In this document: positions 10,330 to 21,639 of the stretch, one piece after another
Position numbering within the stretch: the first letter of the stretch is position 1
Layout: every line of letters begins with the position of its first letter
Origin: Okapia johnstoni
Lineage: Eukaryota; Chordata; Mammalia; Artiodactyla; Giraffidae
Assembly: GCA_024291935.2 (NCBI GenBank)
Contig: JAGTYA010000025.1
Span: forward strand, 11,925,501-11,989,500
DNA length: 64,000 bases
Direction of reading: 5' to 3'
Program-made: the position numbers and the translations under genes
The notes under the pieces: model-generated
What the model was told of the DNA's origin: nothing
What the model saw: only the letters and a program-made list of their open reading frames with translations
The model's database searches: none

Positions 10330-10860
10330 GATGGCAGACCTGGCAGGGCAGGGCCCTCTGGGAATGACCGCGTGCTCAGGGCAGACCTGCGTGCACACAG
10401 GCCTGGTTCTCCCGCTGTCACAGGGATGGAGGGGTCGGTGCCAGCGCTGGAGGATGGCTCCCCGGACACCCCCCCGCCCCGCCTCCTCCAGCAGCTGCCT
10501 GCCCTCACCTGCTGAGCCGGGCCACAAGCACCAGACCATGGGTGAGAGACCCAGGGGCGGCCCTGTCACCCACACACACCCAGAACCTGGCTGGGGGCGT
10601 CTGGTGGAAGGTGCTCCCCACCAAGTGTCACCTCCGGTGAGCCTCTCACGGGGTCGCGCCCCAGTGGGAGAGGTAGGGTTAGACCCCCCGAGGGCCCACA
10701 CCAGCCTCTCTTCCTCTGTCTCCCCACACCCAGGTCCCCTGGACTCTTCCCTTCAGGCATCAAGGCTTTTAAAAACATTTCTTCCAAACAGACACAGTGC
10801 TGTCCTCAAGAGGAATTCTGGGATGAAAAGTTTTTCCATCTCATTACAGGTGTAATTGCT
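10330..10860. other. GC-rich single-copy DNA, no gene recognised
   Basis: Open frames of up to 175 codons overlap on both strands (for example 10328-10855 plus and 10252-10701 minus). No domain is evident. Confidence 0.5.
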
Positions 10861-10866
10861 CTTTCC

Positions 10867-11045
10867 TTTTTTTTTTTTTTTTTTTTTGCACTTAGTAGAA
10901 GCTCACACAGACTGGCTTCAGCAAGGAAAAGGAACTGACTGGTTCATAAAGCTGAGAAGTGCAGATCAGATGTCAGGCACGGCTGGATCTAGGCGCCCGA
11001 CATTCCCAGCTGTCTTTCCTCTGCTCCTGAGCCCTGAGCCACCCT
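10867..11045 (-). mobile_element. T21 homopolymer plus ancient repeat relic
   Basis: A pure T run at 10867-10887 is followed by sequence resembling an ancient mammalian MER-type repeat, including gcacggctggatctaggcgc (10977-10996). The T run could be the poly(A) of a minus-strand retroposon. The family is not certain. Confidence 0.4.
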
Positions 11046-11049
11046 TATT

Positions 11050-11340
11050 GTCACAAAAATGCCGCAGACTGGGTGGCTTGCAGGACAGGAGTGTGCTTCT
11101 GAAGGGCCTGGAGGCCAGGAGCACCTGTCCTTACAGGGGTGGGGTCGGAGAAGAGGGGACATGACCCAGGGTCTTCTCTCCTCGGGCACTGCCCGCTGGC
11201 CAGGGTGACACTCTGGCCCCGACGGTCCCAGCAGCCTGCCTCCTGACACCGTCAGGCTGGGGGAACCCAGATCCTGCCCATGACACCCCCACGGCTTCAG
11301 GACTGCCTGTCGACTCTGCATCACGTTGTCCTCAGGTCTG
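11050..11340 (-). mobile_element. Ancient LTR-like repeat relic, antisense, uncertain
   Basis: The phrase gccgcagactgggtggcttg (11060-11079) and the following gaggccaggagcacc segment resemble the antisense start of an old mammalian repeat, possibly the same broad MaLR-like type as at 39719-40068. It is highly diverged and GC-enriched. Confidence 0.4.
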
Positions 11341-11344
11341 TCTG

Positions 11345-11825
11345 TCCAGGGTGGTGCGCTGTGTGACCACACGCCCGCCCCTCGCCCCCAATTCGTGTCC
11401 CAGGATAACATCATTTTATCATCCCTAGTGGGGAGCACCTGGCTGGCAGCTGAGGCTGCATTCTCGGGGTGCAGAAGCAGGCGCGAGGGTGGGGGGGGTG
11501 TCTCTTCGGTGTGGTCTCGGGACCGGGCTGGTGGGCGTCCTCTCCGCAGAGGCCTTGGGGATGGAGAGCCGACTGTGGGTCAGGGCTGGGCCGAGGCTAC
11601 AGTGTCTTTGTTGCTAACCCGGCCAGTAAAGCCCCAGTGTCCCTCTGAGGACTAGCCCGGGGGACAGGAGACCTCGTGGGAGCAGGTGTGCAAGGTGGGC
11701 AGGGACCGGCTCCGGACCCCAGCAGCAGAGTCAGGCCCAGGGGCGTTCAGGGGGTCTGATCTCCAGGAGGAAATCACAGACCCCGCCTGAAGGAAGGGTA
11801 ATTCCCATCTTGGGAGGTCTCAGTA
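11345..11825. other. GC-rich single-copy DNA, no gene recognised
   Basis: Nothing nameable is seen. CpG density rises toward the right end. Confidence 0.5.
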
Positions 11826-11829
11826 GCTC

Positions 11830-12330
11830 CGGGCCCCCTCGAGGGCTGGCTTTCTGCAGCCCTGGTGCGCGCGGCTGGCCGGGCACTGCTGATCAGGCCC
11901 GAGCCGCTGGTGGGGGGCGGCAAGGGCGCAGAGGACTCAGCCCAGGGCTCCCGAGCGCAGACCCTGACCCGGGACTTAACCTCGCGAAACGGACGCAATA
12001 ATCCCCTCCTCTGGGCAAAGGGCCAGGATCGATGCACACAACAGATGAGAAAGTGCTGGGCTTCAAGAAGGCGTGACTTGGGGGCTCCCCCCGCCCCACC
12101 CCGGCGCGCCGCCCCGCGCAGGGTTTCCAGAGTCCGCTGCTCCCCCGACCCGGAATGAATGGACCCGGCGGCCCCAGTGCCCGCGGATTAAACGGGGCCT
12201 CGGATGCAAATCCCTGAAGCGAGGTGTCTGCGCAGAAATGGCTGAACCGGTGGTTTTGGAGCAGCTGCGTCCGCGGTGGCCCTGGGGATCAGCCTCTGTG
12301 CCCCCAGCACAATCCGCGTAGCCAGAGGGG
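11830..12330. promoter_or_regulatory. Candidate CpG island
   Basis: CpG dinucleotides are clustered, most densely at about 12080-12300, with ggcgcgccgccccgcgcagg at 12102-12121 and ccgcggattaaacggggcct at 12180-12199. An octamer motif ATGCAAAT lies at 12204-12211. There is no TATA box in the usual place and no recognisable first exon. An orphan island or an unannotated transcript start are both possible. Confidence 0.45.
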
Positions 12331-12344
12331 GCCCTCCCGGACCA

Positions 12345-12450
12345 TGGCGGGAAAGGGGTTCCGTCCCCAGATCATCGCAAGGGAGGGGTGCGCCCCCAGA
12401 CCACGGCGGGGGAGGGGTGCCGCCCCCAGACCACCGCGGGGGCCAGGTGC
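12345..12450. repeat. Degenerate GC-rich tandem repeat, about 30-37 bp unit
   Basis: Three to four related units are visible, each with a cccccagaccac-like core and a gcgggggaggggtg-like core. The last two, around 12390-12450, are the most alike. Confidence 0.7.
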
Positions 12451-12504
12451 TGACCAGAGACCTCCCCCAGTGAGGGGAGGAAGGCGGCTGGGCAGCCAGA
12501 GAAC

Positions 12505-12605
12505 TCCCCCCAGGTACCCCCCTCAGGTACCCCCCCAGGTGCCCCCACCAGGTGCCCCCTCATGTACCCCCACTGGGTAACCTCCAGGTGCCCCCTCCCC
12601 CAGGA
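12505..12605. repeat. Degenerate 14-16 bp tandem repeat
   Basis: Variants of ccaggtacccccctcaggt-type units (caggtaccccc, caggtgccccc, catgtaccccc) recur about seven times. The tract is C-rich and continues directly from the preceding tandem block. Confidence 0.75.
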
Positions 12606-12609
12606 CACC

Positions 12610-14510
12610 CTCCAGGAGCTGCCCCTGCACCCCGGCGGCCTGCCCCACCCCACTTCAGCTCTGCCCACCTGGGGCCTGGCCCTCCCTGGCTCCGTCCCTG
12701 GCCCCGGTCCTCGCCCACTCCTGGCTGTCACAGCGGGCACCGCCCCACAGCCTCTGGGTCTCGAGCCCACCATTTCCTCTTGAGCAGCTCCGTTCGGGGC
12801 TGAGGGCCCTCCACGTCTTGCCCCACCCCTGCCCCCAGCCCCCAGGAGCAGTCAGTCGCTTGCTGTCTCGTTGGCCTCAGCCACTAATCGTCAGCTGTGG
12901 AGGTGCAGCCAGTCAGGCCCCAGGGAGACCCGGCCAGGCCTTGGGGGGCCAGGCAGAGGGGGCTGTGCTGCTCGGCACCTGGAGCTGGAGCGGCCCCTGC
13001 GCTGTCCTACTAGCAGGGGCAGTGACCTGGTCTTGATGAGCTGCATGGTCAGTGACGGGAAACTGACCCGGAGGGCAGGCCGACACTGAGGCCCCAGGGG
13101 CAGCAAGGGAGGAGTCTGGAGTCCGATCGCTGGGGCCCCCCTGGAAGGCGACTGCCTTGACTCCTAAACAGGACCCAGTGCTGCTGCCCGGGGCAACCTC
13201 AGTGACCACCCGTCAGATCAAAGAGGGGACGACCCAGGCCCTGCGTATCCTGAACCCCCTCCGCCGCCCTAGGTCCCCCAGTGCCCCCCACCTCCGCAGG
13301 AAATGACCAACCCACTGGTGCTGGGGTGCTCATCCTCACGGCCTGGCCAAGGACGATGGGCCCACGCCAGCTGTCCCCGCCCTGCCGCCCCTGCCCACTC
13401 CCATGCTGAGCTGGGATCCGGATCCTGACCAGGATCTGGGCGGGACCCCTGGCTGGGCACCCATGAACCCAGGCGGAGCTGGGATTCCTCCCTCTGCCCC
13501 CCGCCAGCACTCAGCCTGGGGAAACTCGAGGCACTGCCTCTCCGGGCCCATGGGGCCGCTGCCTGCTTTCCATATCTGCCTCCTCAGGGAGTGTCTAGAC
13601 CCCCAGGTCTCTCCCTGCGAGCCCCCAGCCACACGAAGATGACCATTGCAGAGACGGCCTCACACGGACACACACAGGGGCTACATGCCAGCATTGATCT
13701 CTGTGGGCAGTGCTGTGACCACTACCGGCCGCCAGCCAGCCAGCCGAGTGGGGTTCCCTGAGACCCTGTCCAGGGGGCACAGCTGCTGTGGAGGGGTGGA
13801 GTCGAGAGGCCTCTTTAGGACGACCCTCTGGGCTATGAGCGGAGGCGAGGGGACAGTGGGGCAGGAGCCCAGGGCTGGGGCAGCTGCTGAGAGAGAGCCT
13901 TCAGTACCTGGGCTGGGCGGAGCCAGGTGGGGGGCAGTGACCCCTGCACCAGGCAGGTACAGAGCCCTTCAGAGCCTCTTCGGGCCTCCCCCAGGCCCCC
14001 CACCTTCTGTCCCCCAACACCATGACCTCCTCCTGGTCCTCCTGGCAGCCCCCGGGCCTTCACACTGGCTGTCGCCCCCCACCCACCCTGCACCCCATGT
14101 TTTTGCCCAGCCACTGGGTCTCTTTCCAGGCCCCACCCCGGACCAGGGTTCCTGTCCCCCACGGGTCTCATGTGCCTGCGTCCCCGGAGGCAGATGCAGC
14201 GCAGGCAGGCCCCTGCTCTGTGCCTCAGGCCTTTCTGATGTGTTCAAATCAGGCTCTGGTTCATCTTAACCCCTCTTTGTCCAGGAGCTCCTCCCCTGTG
14301 TCCACGGGACAGGGAGGTAGCTGCCCCCAAGTGAAGGGAAGCCACAGCAGGTGCACGGAGTGAGATTCTTGGCTTCTCACTCCGGGAGCCAAGGCTTTAA
14401 TTGGCACGCTCTGTGACGCCAATTACTAAAAGCCCCGAGGGTCTCAGAGCCTGGTGATGGATCCGCTGACAGCTGATCTGCCCCAGGGGACAGTCTCCCA
14501 GGCGGAGGTG
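12610..14510. other. GC-rich single-copy DNA, no gene recognised
   Basis: Several open frames overlap. The longest (13646-14269, plus, 207 codons) begins at TTG. Minus-strand frames of around 100 codons cover the same DNA. I see no domain or repeat family. Confidence 0.5.
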
Positions 14511-14547
14511 TATCAGCGAGCTTTTGCCACATAACAAGCCATCCCCA

Positions 14548-14770
14548 ACGCGCAGGGTTCCTGGGTGGTGCAGTAGGAAAGAACCCTCCTGCCAACGCAG
14601 GAAACGCAAGAGACGCGGGTTCAATCCAGGGTCAGGAAGATCCTGGAGGAGGAAAGGGCAACCCACTCCAGTATTCTTGTCTGGAGAATCCCATGGACAG
14701 AGGTGCCTGGCAGGCTACAGTCCAGGGGGTCCCAGAGAGTCCGACTCAACTGAGACTGAGCACGCGTGCG
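14548..14770 (+). mobile_element. Bov-tA SINE, sense
   Basis: A tRNA-related head (gggttcctgggtggtgcagt at 14555-14574, then gcgggttcaatccagg) is followed by the Bov-A body ggcaacccactccagtattc (14659-14678). It ends in the BovB-like gagtccgactcaactgagac. Just left (14512-14545) is a scrap of an older repeat with a ccacataacaagccatcccc phrase. Confidence 0.9.
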
Positions 14771-15565
14771 TGTCCACCCCCAAGGACACTCAGTGGGTTA
14801 ACTCAGCAAATGCACCATTTCTCGCCGTTCTGTGGGTTGGCGGGACAGTTCTCTTGCTTTTTGCTGGCTCTGGTGGAATCGGACAGCCCGCAGGAGCCTC
14901 ACCCCCAGATATGGCCCTCTGCTGAGACACTGGGGTGGGGGGCCGCGCCCCCTTCCTCCAAGAGATGCCCACTGCCCTCCACAGCCGGCCCGGGGCAGCG
15001 GAGGGTCATGTGCTCTCCAGCCTCTTCTGAAGCCCTGCCTGCTGGTGGCCCCTGAGCCAACGCGGGTCACAGGCCTGCCCACGCCCAGGCTCCATACCAA
15101 GGAGGGGCAGAGCTCAGGTTGCGGGGTGACCCCAGATGAGAGGTGCCCTCGGCCTGGGCACTGTGTCTGGGGCTCAGCTGGGCTTGGGGGAGACGTAGCC
15201 ATCTCACAGCGCTCCGGGGAAGGCTGCAGGATCCCGGGGTGGCACAGAAGAGGATTCGGGGACAGGGTGGAGTGATGTGGAGACCCCCACACTGAGGCCA
15301 GAGACAGCCTGGCTGGTGCCCCTGTGGCCCACAACCCAGCATCAACACTTCCCAGGCCCCGGTGCCTCAGAACGGGGTCTCAGATGGAGAGACCAGGCAG
15401 GAGCGGGCTGCGTGGCCGAAAGGATGGACGTCACGGGTCGGGGCTCTTGACGGCCTGTGGGGGCTGGTCTGGGAGTCTTGACTTCCACTGAGAAATGCAG
15501 TAACATATCTAGAGATTCACAGCTGGATGTGGAAAGAACTGAGGAGCCCTGACACCCTGCTTCCA
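14771..15565. other. GC-rich single-copy DNA, no gene recognised
   Basis: Open frames of up to 178 codons overlap on opposite strands (14798-15334 minus, 14832-15275 plus). Nothing recognisable is present. Confidence 0.5.
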
Positions 15566-15567
15566 CA

Positions 15568-15701
15568 CACGCACGGTTCAGATGGCAAACCCCCATTTCA
15601 TGGACTGTAGCCCGTCAGGCTCCTCTGTCCATGCACGCATGGTTCACAGACGACAAACCCCCATTTTATGGACTGTAGCCCACCAGGCTTCTCTGTCCAT
15701 G
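15568..15701. repeat. 66/68-bp tandem duplication spanning a SINE edge
   Basis: Copy one (15568-15633) and copy two (15634-15701) both run from cacgca(c/t)ggttca through caaacccccatt and tggactgtagccc to tctgtccatg. The left part is non-SINE flank and the right part is Bov-A sequence, so the duplication happened after the SINE inserted. Confidence 0.85.
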
Positions 15702-15832
15702 CAATTCTGCAGGCCAGAATACTGGAGTGGGTGGCCATTCCTTCCTCCAGGGAATCTTCCCGACCCAGGGATCGAACCCCAGTTTCCTGCACTGCAGGCA
15801 GATTCTTTACCATCTGAGCCACCAGGGAACCC
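15600..15832 (-). mobile_element. Bov-A/Bov-tA SINE, antisense, internally duplicated
   Basis: The minus-strand head ggttccctggtggctcagat lies at about 15811-15830. The body shows gaatactggagtgggtggcc at 15718-15737 on plus. The 3' end is partly duplicated by the event listed at 15568-15701. Confidence 0.9.
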
Positions 15833-15837
15833 CACAA

Positions 15838-16200
15838 CCCCCCCTTAAAGCATACAATTCCCTGCTTTCTGCAACCATCGCCAGTAACTAATCCCAGAAC
15901 ATTCTGTCACTGCAGGAAAGAAGCCTGCTGTCAGCAATCACTCCCCGCCCCCGCCCCCAGCCCCCAAACCACCAGCCTGCTCCCCGCCTCGGGGCTCTCC
16001 TGCGGACGCGTGTCCTGTGAGAGGAGAGCCCTTGACACACTGCTCTCAGGGCCCCTGACCCACGGGGCCTGTCGGTGCTCCACCTCCTCCCACGGCTGAA
16101 CAGCAGTCCACTGTGTGGACCTGCCATGCTGCAGCCACACACTCATCAGTGATGGGCCCGGGGTCACTTCCACTCTTTCCACTCAGGAGCTCTGTGATTC
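15838..16200 (-). mobile_element. Old L1 3' UTR fragment (L1M type), antisense
   Basis: The plus strand follows the antisense 3' UTR of old L1: taaagcatacaattccctgc, then gcaaccatcgccagtaacta (15872-15891), then cccagaacattctgtcac. A GC-enriched remainder reaches the ggctgaacagcagtccactg segment near 16094. It ends beside the minisatellite. Confidence 0.7.
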
Positions 16201-16242
16201 ATCTCTGCCTGGGAAGTCTCCCTAACGCTTCACACTTAATGC

Positions 16243-17150
16243 ATGTACAACGTGTACATACCCTCCGTCTACAGATACACCCACACCCACAACGTGTACA
16301 TACCCTCCGTCTACAGATACACCCACACCCACAACGTGTACATACCCTCTGTCTACAGATACACCCACACCCACAACGTGTACATACCCTCTGTCTACAG
16401 ATACACCCACACCCACAACGTGTACATACCCTCCATCTACAGATACACCCACACCCACAACGTGTACATACCCTCCGTCTACAGATACAGCCACACCCAC
16501 AACGTGTACATACCCTCCGTCTACAGATACACCCACACCCACAACGTGTACATACCCTCCATCTACAGATACACCCACACCCACAACGTGTACACACCCT
16601 CCATCTACAGATACACCCACACCCACAACGTGTACATACCCTCCGTCTACAGATACACCCACACCCACAGTGTGTCATACCCTCTGTCTACAGATACACC
16701 CACAACGTGTACATACCCTCTGTCTACAGATACACCCACAACGTGTACATACCCTCTGTCTACAGGTACACCCACACCCACAGTGTGTCATACCCTCTGT
16801 CTACAGGTACACCCACACCCACAGTGTGTCATACGCTCTGTCTACAGATACACCCACACCCACAATGTGTCATACCCTCTGTCTACAGATACACCCACAA
16901 CGTGTACATACCCTCTGTCTACAGGTACACCCACACCCACAATGTGTACATACCCTCTGTCTACAGGTACACCCACACTCACAATGTGTACATACCCTCC
17001 GTCTACAGATACACCCACACCCACAGTGCGTCATACCCTCTGTCTACAGATACACCCACAACGTGTACATACCCTCTGTCTACAGATACACCCACACCCA
17101 CAACGTGTACATACTCTCTGTCTACAGGTACACCCACACCCACGTATGAC
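16243..17150. repeat. Minisatellite, 42-bp unit with 41- and 36-bp variants, about 22 copies
   Basis: The unit contains acgtgtacataccctccgtc, then tacagataca, then cccacacccaca. The left half has near-perfect 42-bp units; the right half mixes 41-bp units (gtgtgtcatac variant) and 36-bp units lacking one acccac. No stop codon occurs in several frames, so open frames of 358 and 362 codons on plus and about 150 codons on minus cover the array. They are artefacts of the repeat, not genes. Confidence 0.97.
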
Positions 17151-17154
17151 TCTC

Positions 17155-20135
17155 CATGTAACAGACTCAGACATTCTTCTGTCTGTTAGCTCTCCACATG
17201 GTCTGGCTTTTCTTTGCCTTGTCCCACAAGGTCCTCAGGTGGACGCACAGCTTAGTAAGGCGTTATCACTACAGGATGGGGGTGGACAGCACCTGACCAG
17301 CCTCCTTCATCTGTTCCAGCTTCCGACCTGAGAGTTCAGCAGGGACCCCGCAGCAAGGAGGGGGAGGTCCGGCGCACCCTGGGAAGGGGCACTGCTGCCA
17401 TCAGGCTGGGGCCTCCAGAGAGGCCGCTGTTTGCACCCCACAAACACCTGAGGCACAGGTACAGTGAGGCCACTTTACAGGTGGGGACACGGAGACAAGG
17501 CAGGCCTGGGCCAGCGAGAGGCAGGGCAGAGACACACCCAGGATGGCCTCCAGCAGATTCCGCGGAGAGCTCAGTGCACAGGTTACAAATGGACCCTGCA
17601 CTTGAAGCAGGATGGATAACTAACACCCCTGCCTCTCCCTCACCCCAGGGGAAAAAACTCCTGCTTAATCCTCAGACAAAGAGACAAGTTAACTGCAGTC
17701 TAATAAATAGCCTTCAGCTCATAAAGCAGAGCTCACAGGGGCCCCTCCCTGGGAACCCGCTTCCCCAGTCCACCCTCCTCCTGTTCAGGGAGGCCGAGGG
17801 GCATGTGCACAGAGGGGTGCGGGGACTGGTCACTGCCCTCATGCAGACAGAGGGGCCTGGGAGCCGGTGCCCCCTGGGGGGGAGCAGATGTGTGCCCGTC
17901 AGCATCACCAACACCAAGGTGAGACATGACGGGTCATCAAGAGTTAGCGCCAGGACCCAGGCCCCAGACGTGCAGGCTGCTGCTCAGAGGAGAGACAGAA
18001 GGGCCTTCCTTCAGCCAAGTCAGCTCAGATTCGCCCAGACCAAGGGTCTAGTGGGGGACCCAGGGAGCAGTGGATACAGGCTTGGCCCCAAAGTCTGGGC
18101 TGTTTCTGAGGAGTCGGGCAGGCGGCCCTGGAAAGTCAGAGGAGAAGCTGCTCCTCCCTGCAGCCGGGATGGGCACAGTCTGCTCCCAGCCCCAGCCACT
18201 CCCCACCTCCCAGGCCAGGCTGGGCCCAGGACAGTGGGGTGAGAACTGCTCGCCCCAGGGTTCGTCTGAACCTGAGACTCTGGGGCTTCGCCAAAGGTCA
18301 CCTGAGCAGCGGTCAGGTGCAAACATCATCACGTGTCCTGTGACATAGCATCAGAGGCGGTGTCCATCCCTGGCTGCGTGTGAGGAGGAGGACAGAGGAT
18401 GCGGCCCGCGACGAGACTGCATGCCTCCGCTCCAGTCAGCGCAGCTGTACTGCTGGACAAGGACCCAGGGAACAAGCGTTTCATCCACCAAGTGTTCCCC
18501 GGGGAGCAGCGTGGGCTGGCGCTGAGGACACAGTGGCCGAGCCCCCGCCCTCCACACCGGCCACCAGGAGTGCACCTCGGTCCCTTCAGGATGGAAGTGT
18601 CGCCCCTTCTCCTTTTGTGAGTCCTGATTTTCTATTTCCCTTTGAATCTCCTTCTACACACACCCTTTATTAATACAGGGATAAAAAAGAAAGAGCTACA
18701 GATGGCAGATTGAGTTACACACCCACTGCCTCCTGCTTCACGTCCTCGGAAGTGACGGCAGGAGCCCCCTCTGTCTCTCCTCCGTCTTGCAGGATGGATA
18801 ACTATCCATCTGAGGGTCCTCTGTCTCCTGAACCTAGAACAGGTCTAGGAAACCGTGACGGTGTCATGAGCCGGGCAGAGACCTCAGGAGGGCCTGAGAG
18901 TCGGCATGCGGTGGGGCTGGATAGAGGAAGGACCCAGTGTGTGCTGGCCGAGGTGAAGGGGTCCCGGGGCCCCCTCAGCTCAAGGTGTGGACCCAGGAGT
19001 GGGGCCCGAGGACACCAGGGAGGTGCCCGGCTGCAGAACCAGGTCTGAGTGCCTGGCTAAAGACTGTTCCCACCCCACCCCACAATGCACGCACACACAC
19101 ACATCAGGAAGGGAGGTGGCCGATGGCCAGGGGAGGGCCCTCTGATGACGGCGGGTCAGGGGGTCAAAGGGCAGGTCACAAGGGGTCCCCGGAAGACGCA
19201 CTGGACAGAAGCCGCATCTACAAGCCAGTAGGTCGGGTCCAGAGACAAACTTCCACTGAGACCAGAGAAGCCACCAGGGAAACCTCACCTCCCTGGGGGG
19301 CTCGGCGATCACCCTGGAGTCCAGACACCACAGAGCTTAGAAGACCACACTGACAGTCAGAGGAGATGGTGGGACTCCTGCGCGCAGAGGGGCCGACTGG
19401 AGACCCGGGACAGTCATGGGGGTAGAATTCTGTAGACACGCTGGGCAGCCAGTGGGCGGGGTTGGATGGGACACTGGGAGCAGGGTGATGGGGCTGCAGG
19501 AAGGACCTGGATGGACGTCTCTTTCCGGAGACAGCACTGGACTTGGGATTTACCCGGCTGTTTGTGACTTTACGCACAGCAAGAGCACGTGTTTCAAGCA
19601 GCCAGGGGAGGTGCCATCCCCTCAGGGTGTCCCTACCCCTCTCCAGTGGATACAGCACCTCTGGCCATGAGAACTCTTCCCTGCCCACTCCACGTGGTCC
19701 TGGTGAGCTGGCCAGCCGGTGTCAACACCCCTCTCCACCAGCACTCACGTGTGTGTGCACACACACACACAGTCAATGGGACAGTCTGAGCCCTTGGCTG
19801 GAAAACAAATGACAACCTGTGACTTGGTGCATGAGCGACCCCACTGCTGGGGTGCCGAGCGGCTCTAGCACTGCCCTCCCGGGAGAGCGTGTGCCCATGG
19901 GGAGGTGGGGTGTCTGGGGTGGCCAGTGGCTATTCTCCTGATGCTTGTGAACTTCCTGTCTAGAGAACACAGCCACGCAGGGCCAGGCAGAGACACGAGT
20001 GGGCAGGGAGATGAAAAGATGTCTGAGTCTCAGGGGAGGCTCTGGAGCCACTGTGCTGAAGATGGAAGCTTCAAAAAGGGTCTGGTGCATGAGGAAAACC
20101 ATTCTGAGTGGGCGACCCTGTGGCTGGTACCATCC
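17155..20135. other. GC-rich single-copy DNA, no gene recognised
   Basis: A MIR-like scrap (antisense) is visible at about 17465-17500. A mixed GT/CA run of alternating purine-pyrimidine lies at 19747-19771. The longest open frame (17481-18242, plus, 253 codons) begins at GTG and has no domain. I see no exon-like conservation. Confidence 0.5.
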
Positions 20136-20139
20136 TAAC

Positions 20140-20345
20140 TTATGTAGGATCTTCAGTTTTGCATCATATCTGAAAACTGAATAGTTTTCTGGATATTCTT
20201 CTTGAAAAGTTTAGGTGAGTATTTCTATGACACAAAGATTTGTAGTTTGATCTTTTTTTCTCCAATATTTGTAGGTCATGTCTTTTTTTCTGTCTTGTTC
20301 CTGTGTTGACAATCCCCAGGATGATGAATAATAATTTGACAGTGG
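20140..20345 (-). mobile_element. L1 ORF2 fragment, antisense
   Basis: The end of the segment carries gatgaataataatttgacag followed by tgggcatctttgg. This matches the antisense L1 phrase at the reverse-transcriptase region ('...aatagtggtgagagtgggcatcc'). The left boundary is uncertain. Confidence 0.55.
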
Positions 20346-20364
20346 GCATCTTTGGTTTCTGCTG

Positions 20365-20480
20365 TCCACTCATCCAGTATTTACTCAACATTTGCTCTGG
20401 GATGGAAATCCTTCTGGGCCCAGGAACCACAGATGTGACCAGTGGACAGAGTCCATCAGAAAGTTGTGAGGAGACAGAAG
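20365..20480 (+). mobile_element. L2 LINE 3' end relic
   Basis: The run catccagtatttactcaaca (20370-20389), then tttgctctgggatggaaatc, then ggaaccacagatgtgaccag follows the ancient L2 3' terminal consensus (tatttattgagcacctactatg-like). Confidence 0.55.
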
Positions 20481-20649
20481 TGGGAAGTGAAAGCATGTAT
20501 CAAAGAGACTGGACACAGGTCTACTCCAGATAACGGGAGAGTGCTCCCGGAGAAAACACGTGTCTCTCATCACAAGATCTGATCTTTGCTCTTTGGCTTC
20601 TGATAGACACTCTGTCAAAGGAGAGAGAGTTTCCTTTTGTTTGTTGTTC

Positions 20650-20890
20650 TCTGAAAGCCGTTTTGGAAAAAACCAGGAACGGATGTTGAATACCATGAAA
20701 CTCCTTTCCAGTCCTGAGGATATAAGCAGAGCTTCTCTCTGTTGGACTACCAACGTCGTGAGTGCTCCAAGGGCAGTGCTGTTGAACTAGCCTTGCATTC
20801 CTCTAGAGTCAGCACTTTCTTCTCTTCCTGGCCTAACGGAGCCATTCTGCGAATGTTTTATTCGGGGTTTTGGTCTTCTTTTTCTAAGTG
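20650..20890 (-). mobile_element. L1 ORF2 fragment, antisense, decayed
   Basis: The phrases ggatgttgaataccatgaaa (20681-20700) and gctgttgaactagccttgca (20778-20797) match consecutive antisense L1 reverse-transcriptase phrases. It probably belongs to the same copy as 20140-20345, split by other sequence. Confidence 0.55.
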
Positions 20891-20894
20891 AACT

Positions 20895-21635
20895 TTAGTT
20901 TTCAGTGTGTGTCTTGTGTTATGGAGAGGGGTTGCTCTGGCCCCTGGATCTCCATACTCTGAAACAGTTCCCACCCGGACTCCCTGGGTGTCCCGGTGTA
21001 CCTGCCTGCTTCACTCCCTGTTCTGAGCGGACCTGTTTTCAGGCTGCCTCTCTCTCCCCCATATGGGCTGCCCCTGTTCCGCTTCTGATGTGTGACACAT
21101 TTCTCCTCCCGACGCCAGGCAGATGGGGCGTGTGAGAAAACTGGCTGAAGTTTTAAGAAGATGGAAGGGGGAGGTCACAGTACCCCCTGCAAATAACCCA
21201 GCGTGAGCAAGAGACATCCGCGCCTTGCAGACCCTCTACCCACACCCTGCTTGCCTGCAGCCCTCTTCTCCTCAACCCCACCCCTCAGGCCCCCCCAGCT
21301 CACCAGACAGGCAGGCTCAACTCCCCTCTCGTTTCAGACCCGATTGACCTTTGTAGATTCAGAGACCCAGTGTGTGCTCTGCTAAACAGGGGCCACTGGC
21401 TCCGGATCCTCATTCTTAAACACTTTTTTTTCCCATGAAAAAAGGGCGCAAGAAAAAAACATTTATCTGCTCCCTACTTTTGGCTTGTGCCTCATAACCC
21501 GGGAAGCAGACGGGCCCACAGTCACTCGGCTTGGACTGAACAACTCCCACCTGTTCACCCCACCCAGCAAAGGCAGGGGGCTGGGAGGCAGCAGGGCTCT
21601 GTGCCCTAACTTCCCTGAGCATTGGCGGTCCCCAC
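20895..21635. other. Single-copy DNA, no gene recognised
   Basis: Moderate GC, short open frames only, no nameable repeat. Confidence 0.5.
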
Positions 21636-21639
21636 TGAC

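Noticed and set aside
16113..17331. Apparent repeat-protein genes of 358 and 362 codons
   Set aside because: They are the translation of a minisatellite in several open frames at once, on both strands, with no unique start or domain.
17481..18242. 253-codon open frame
   Set aside because: Starts at GTG in GC-rich DNA with an old MIR scrap at its left end. No recognisable protein feature.
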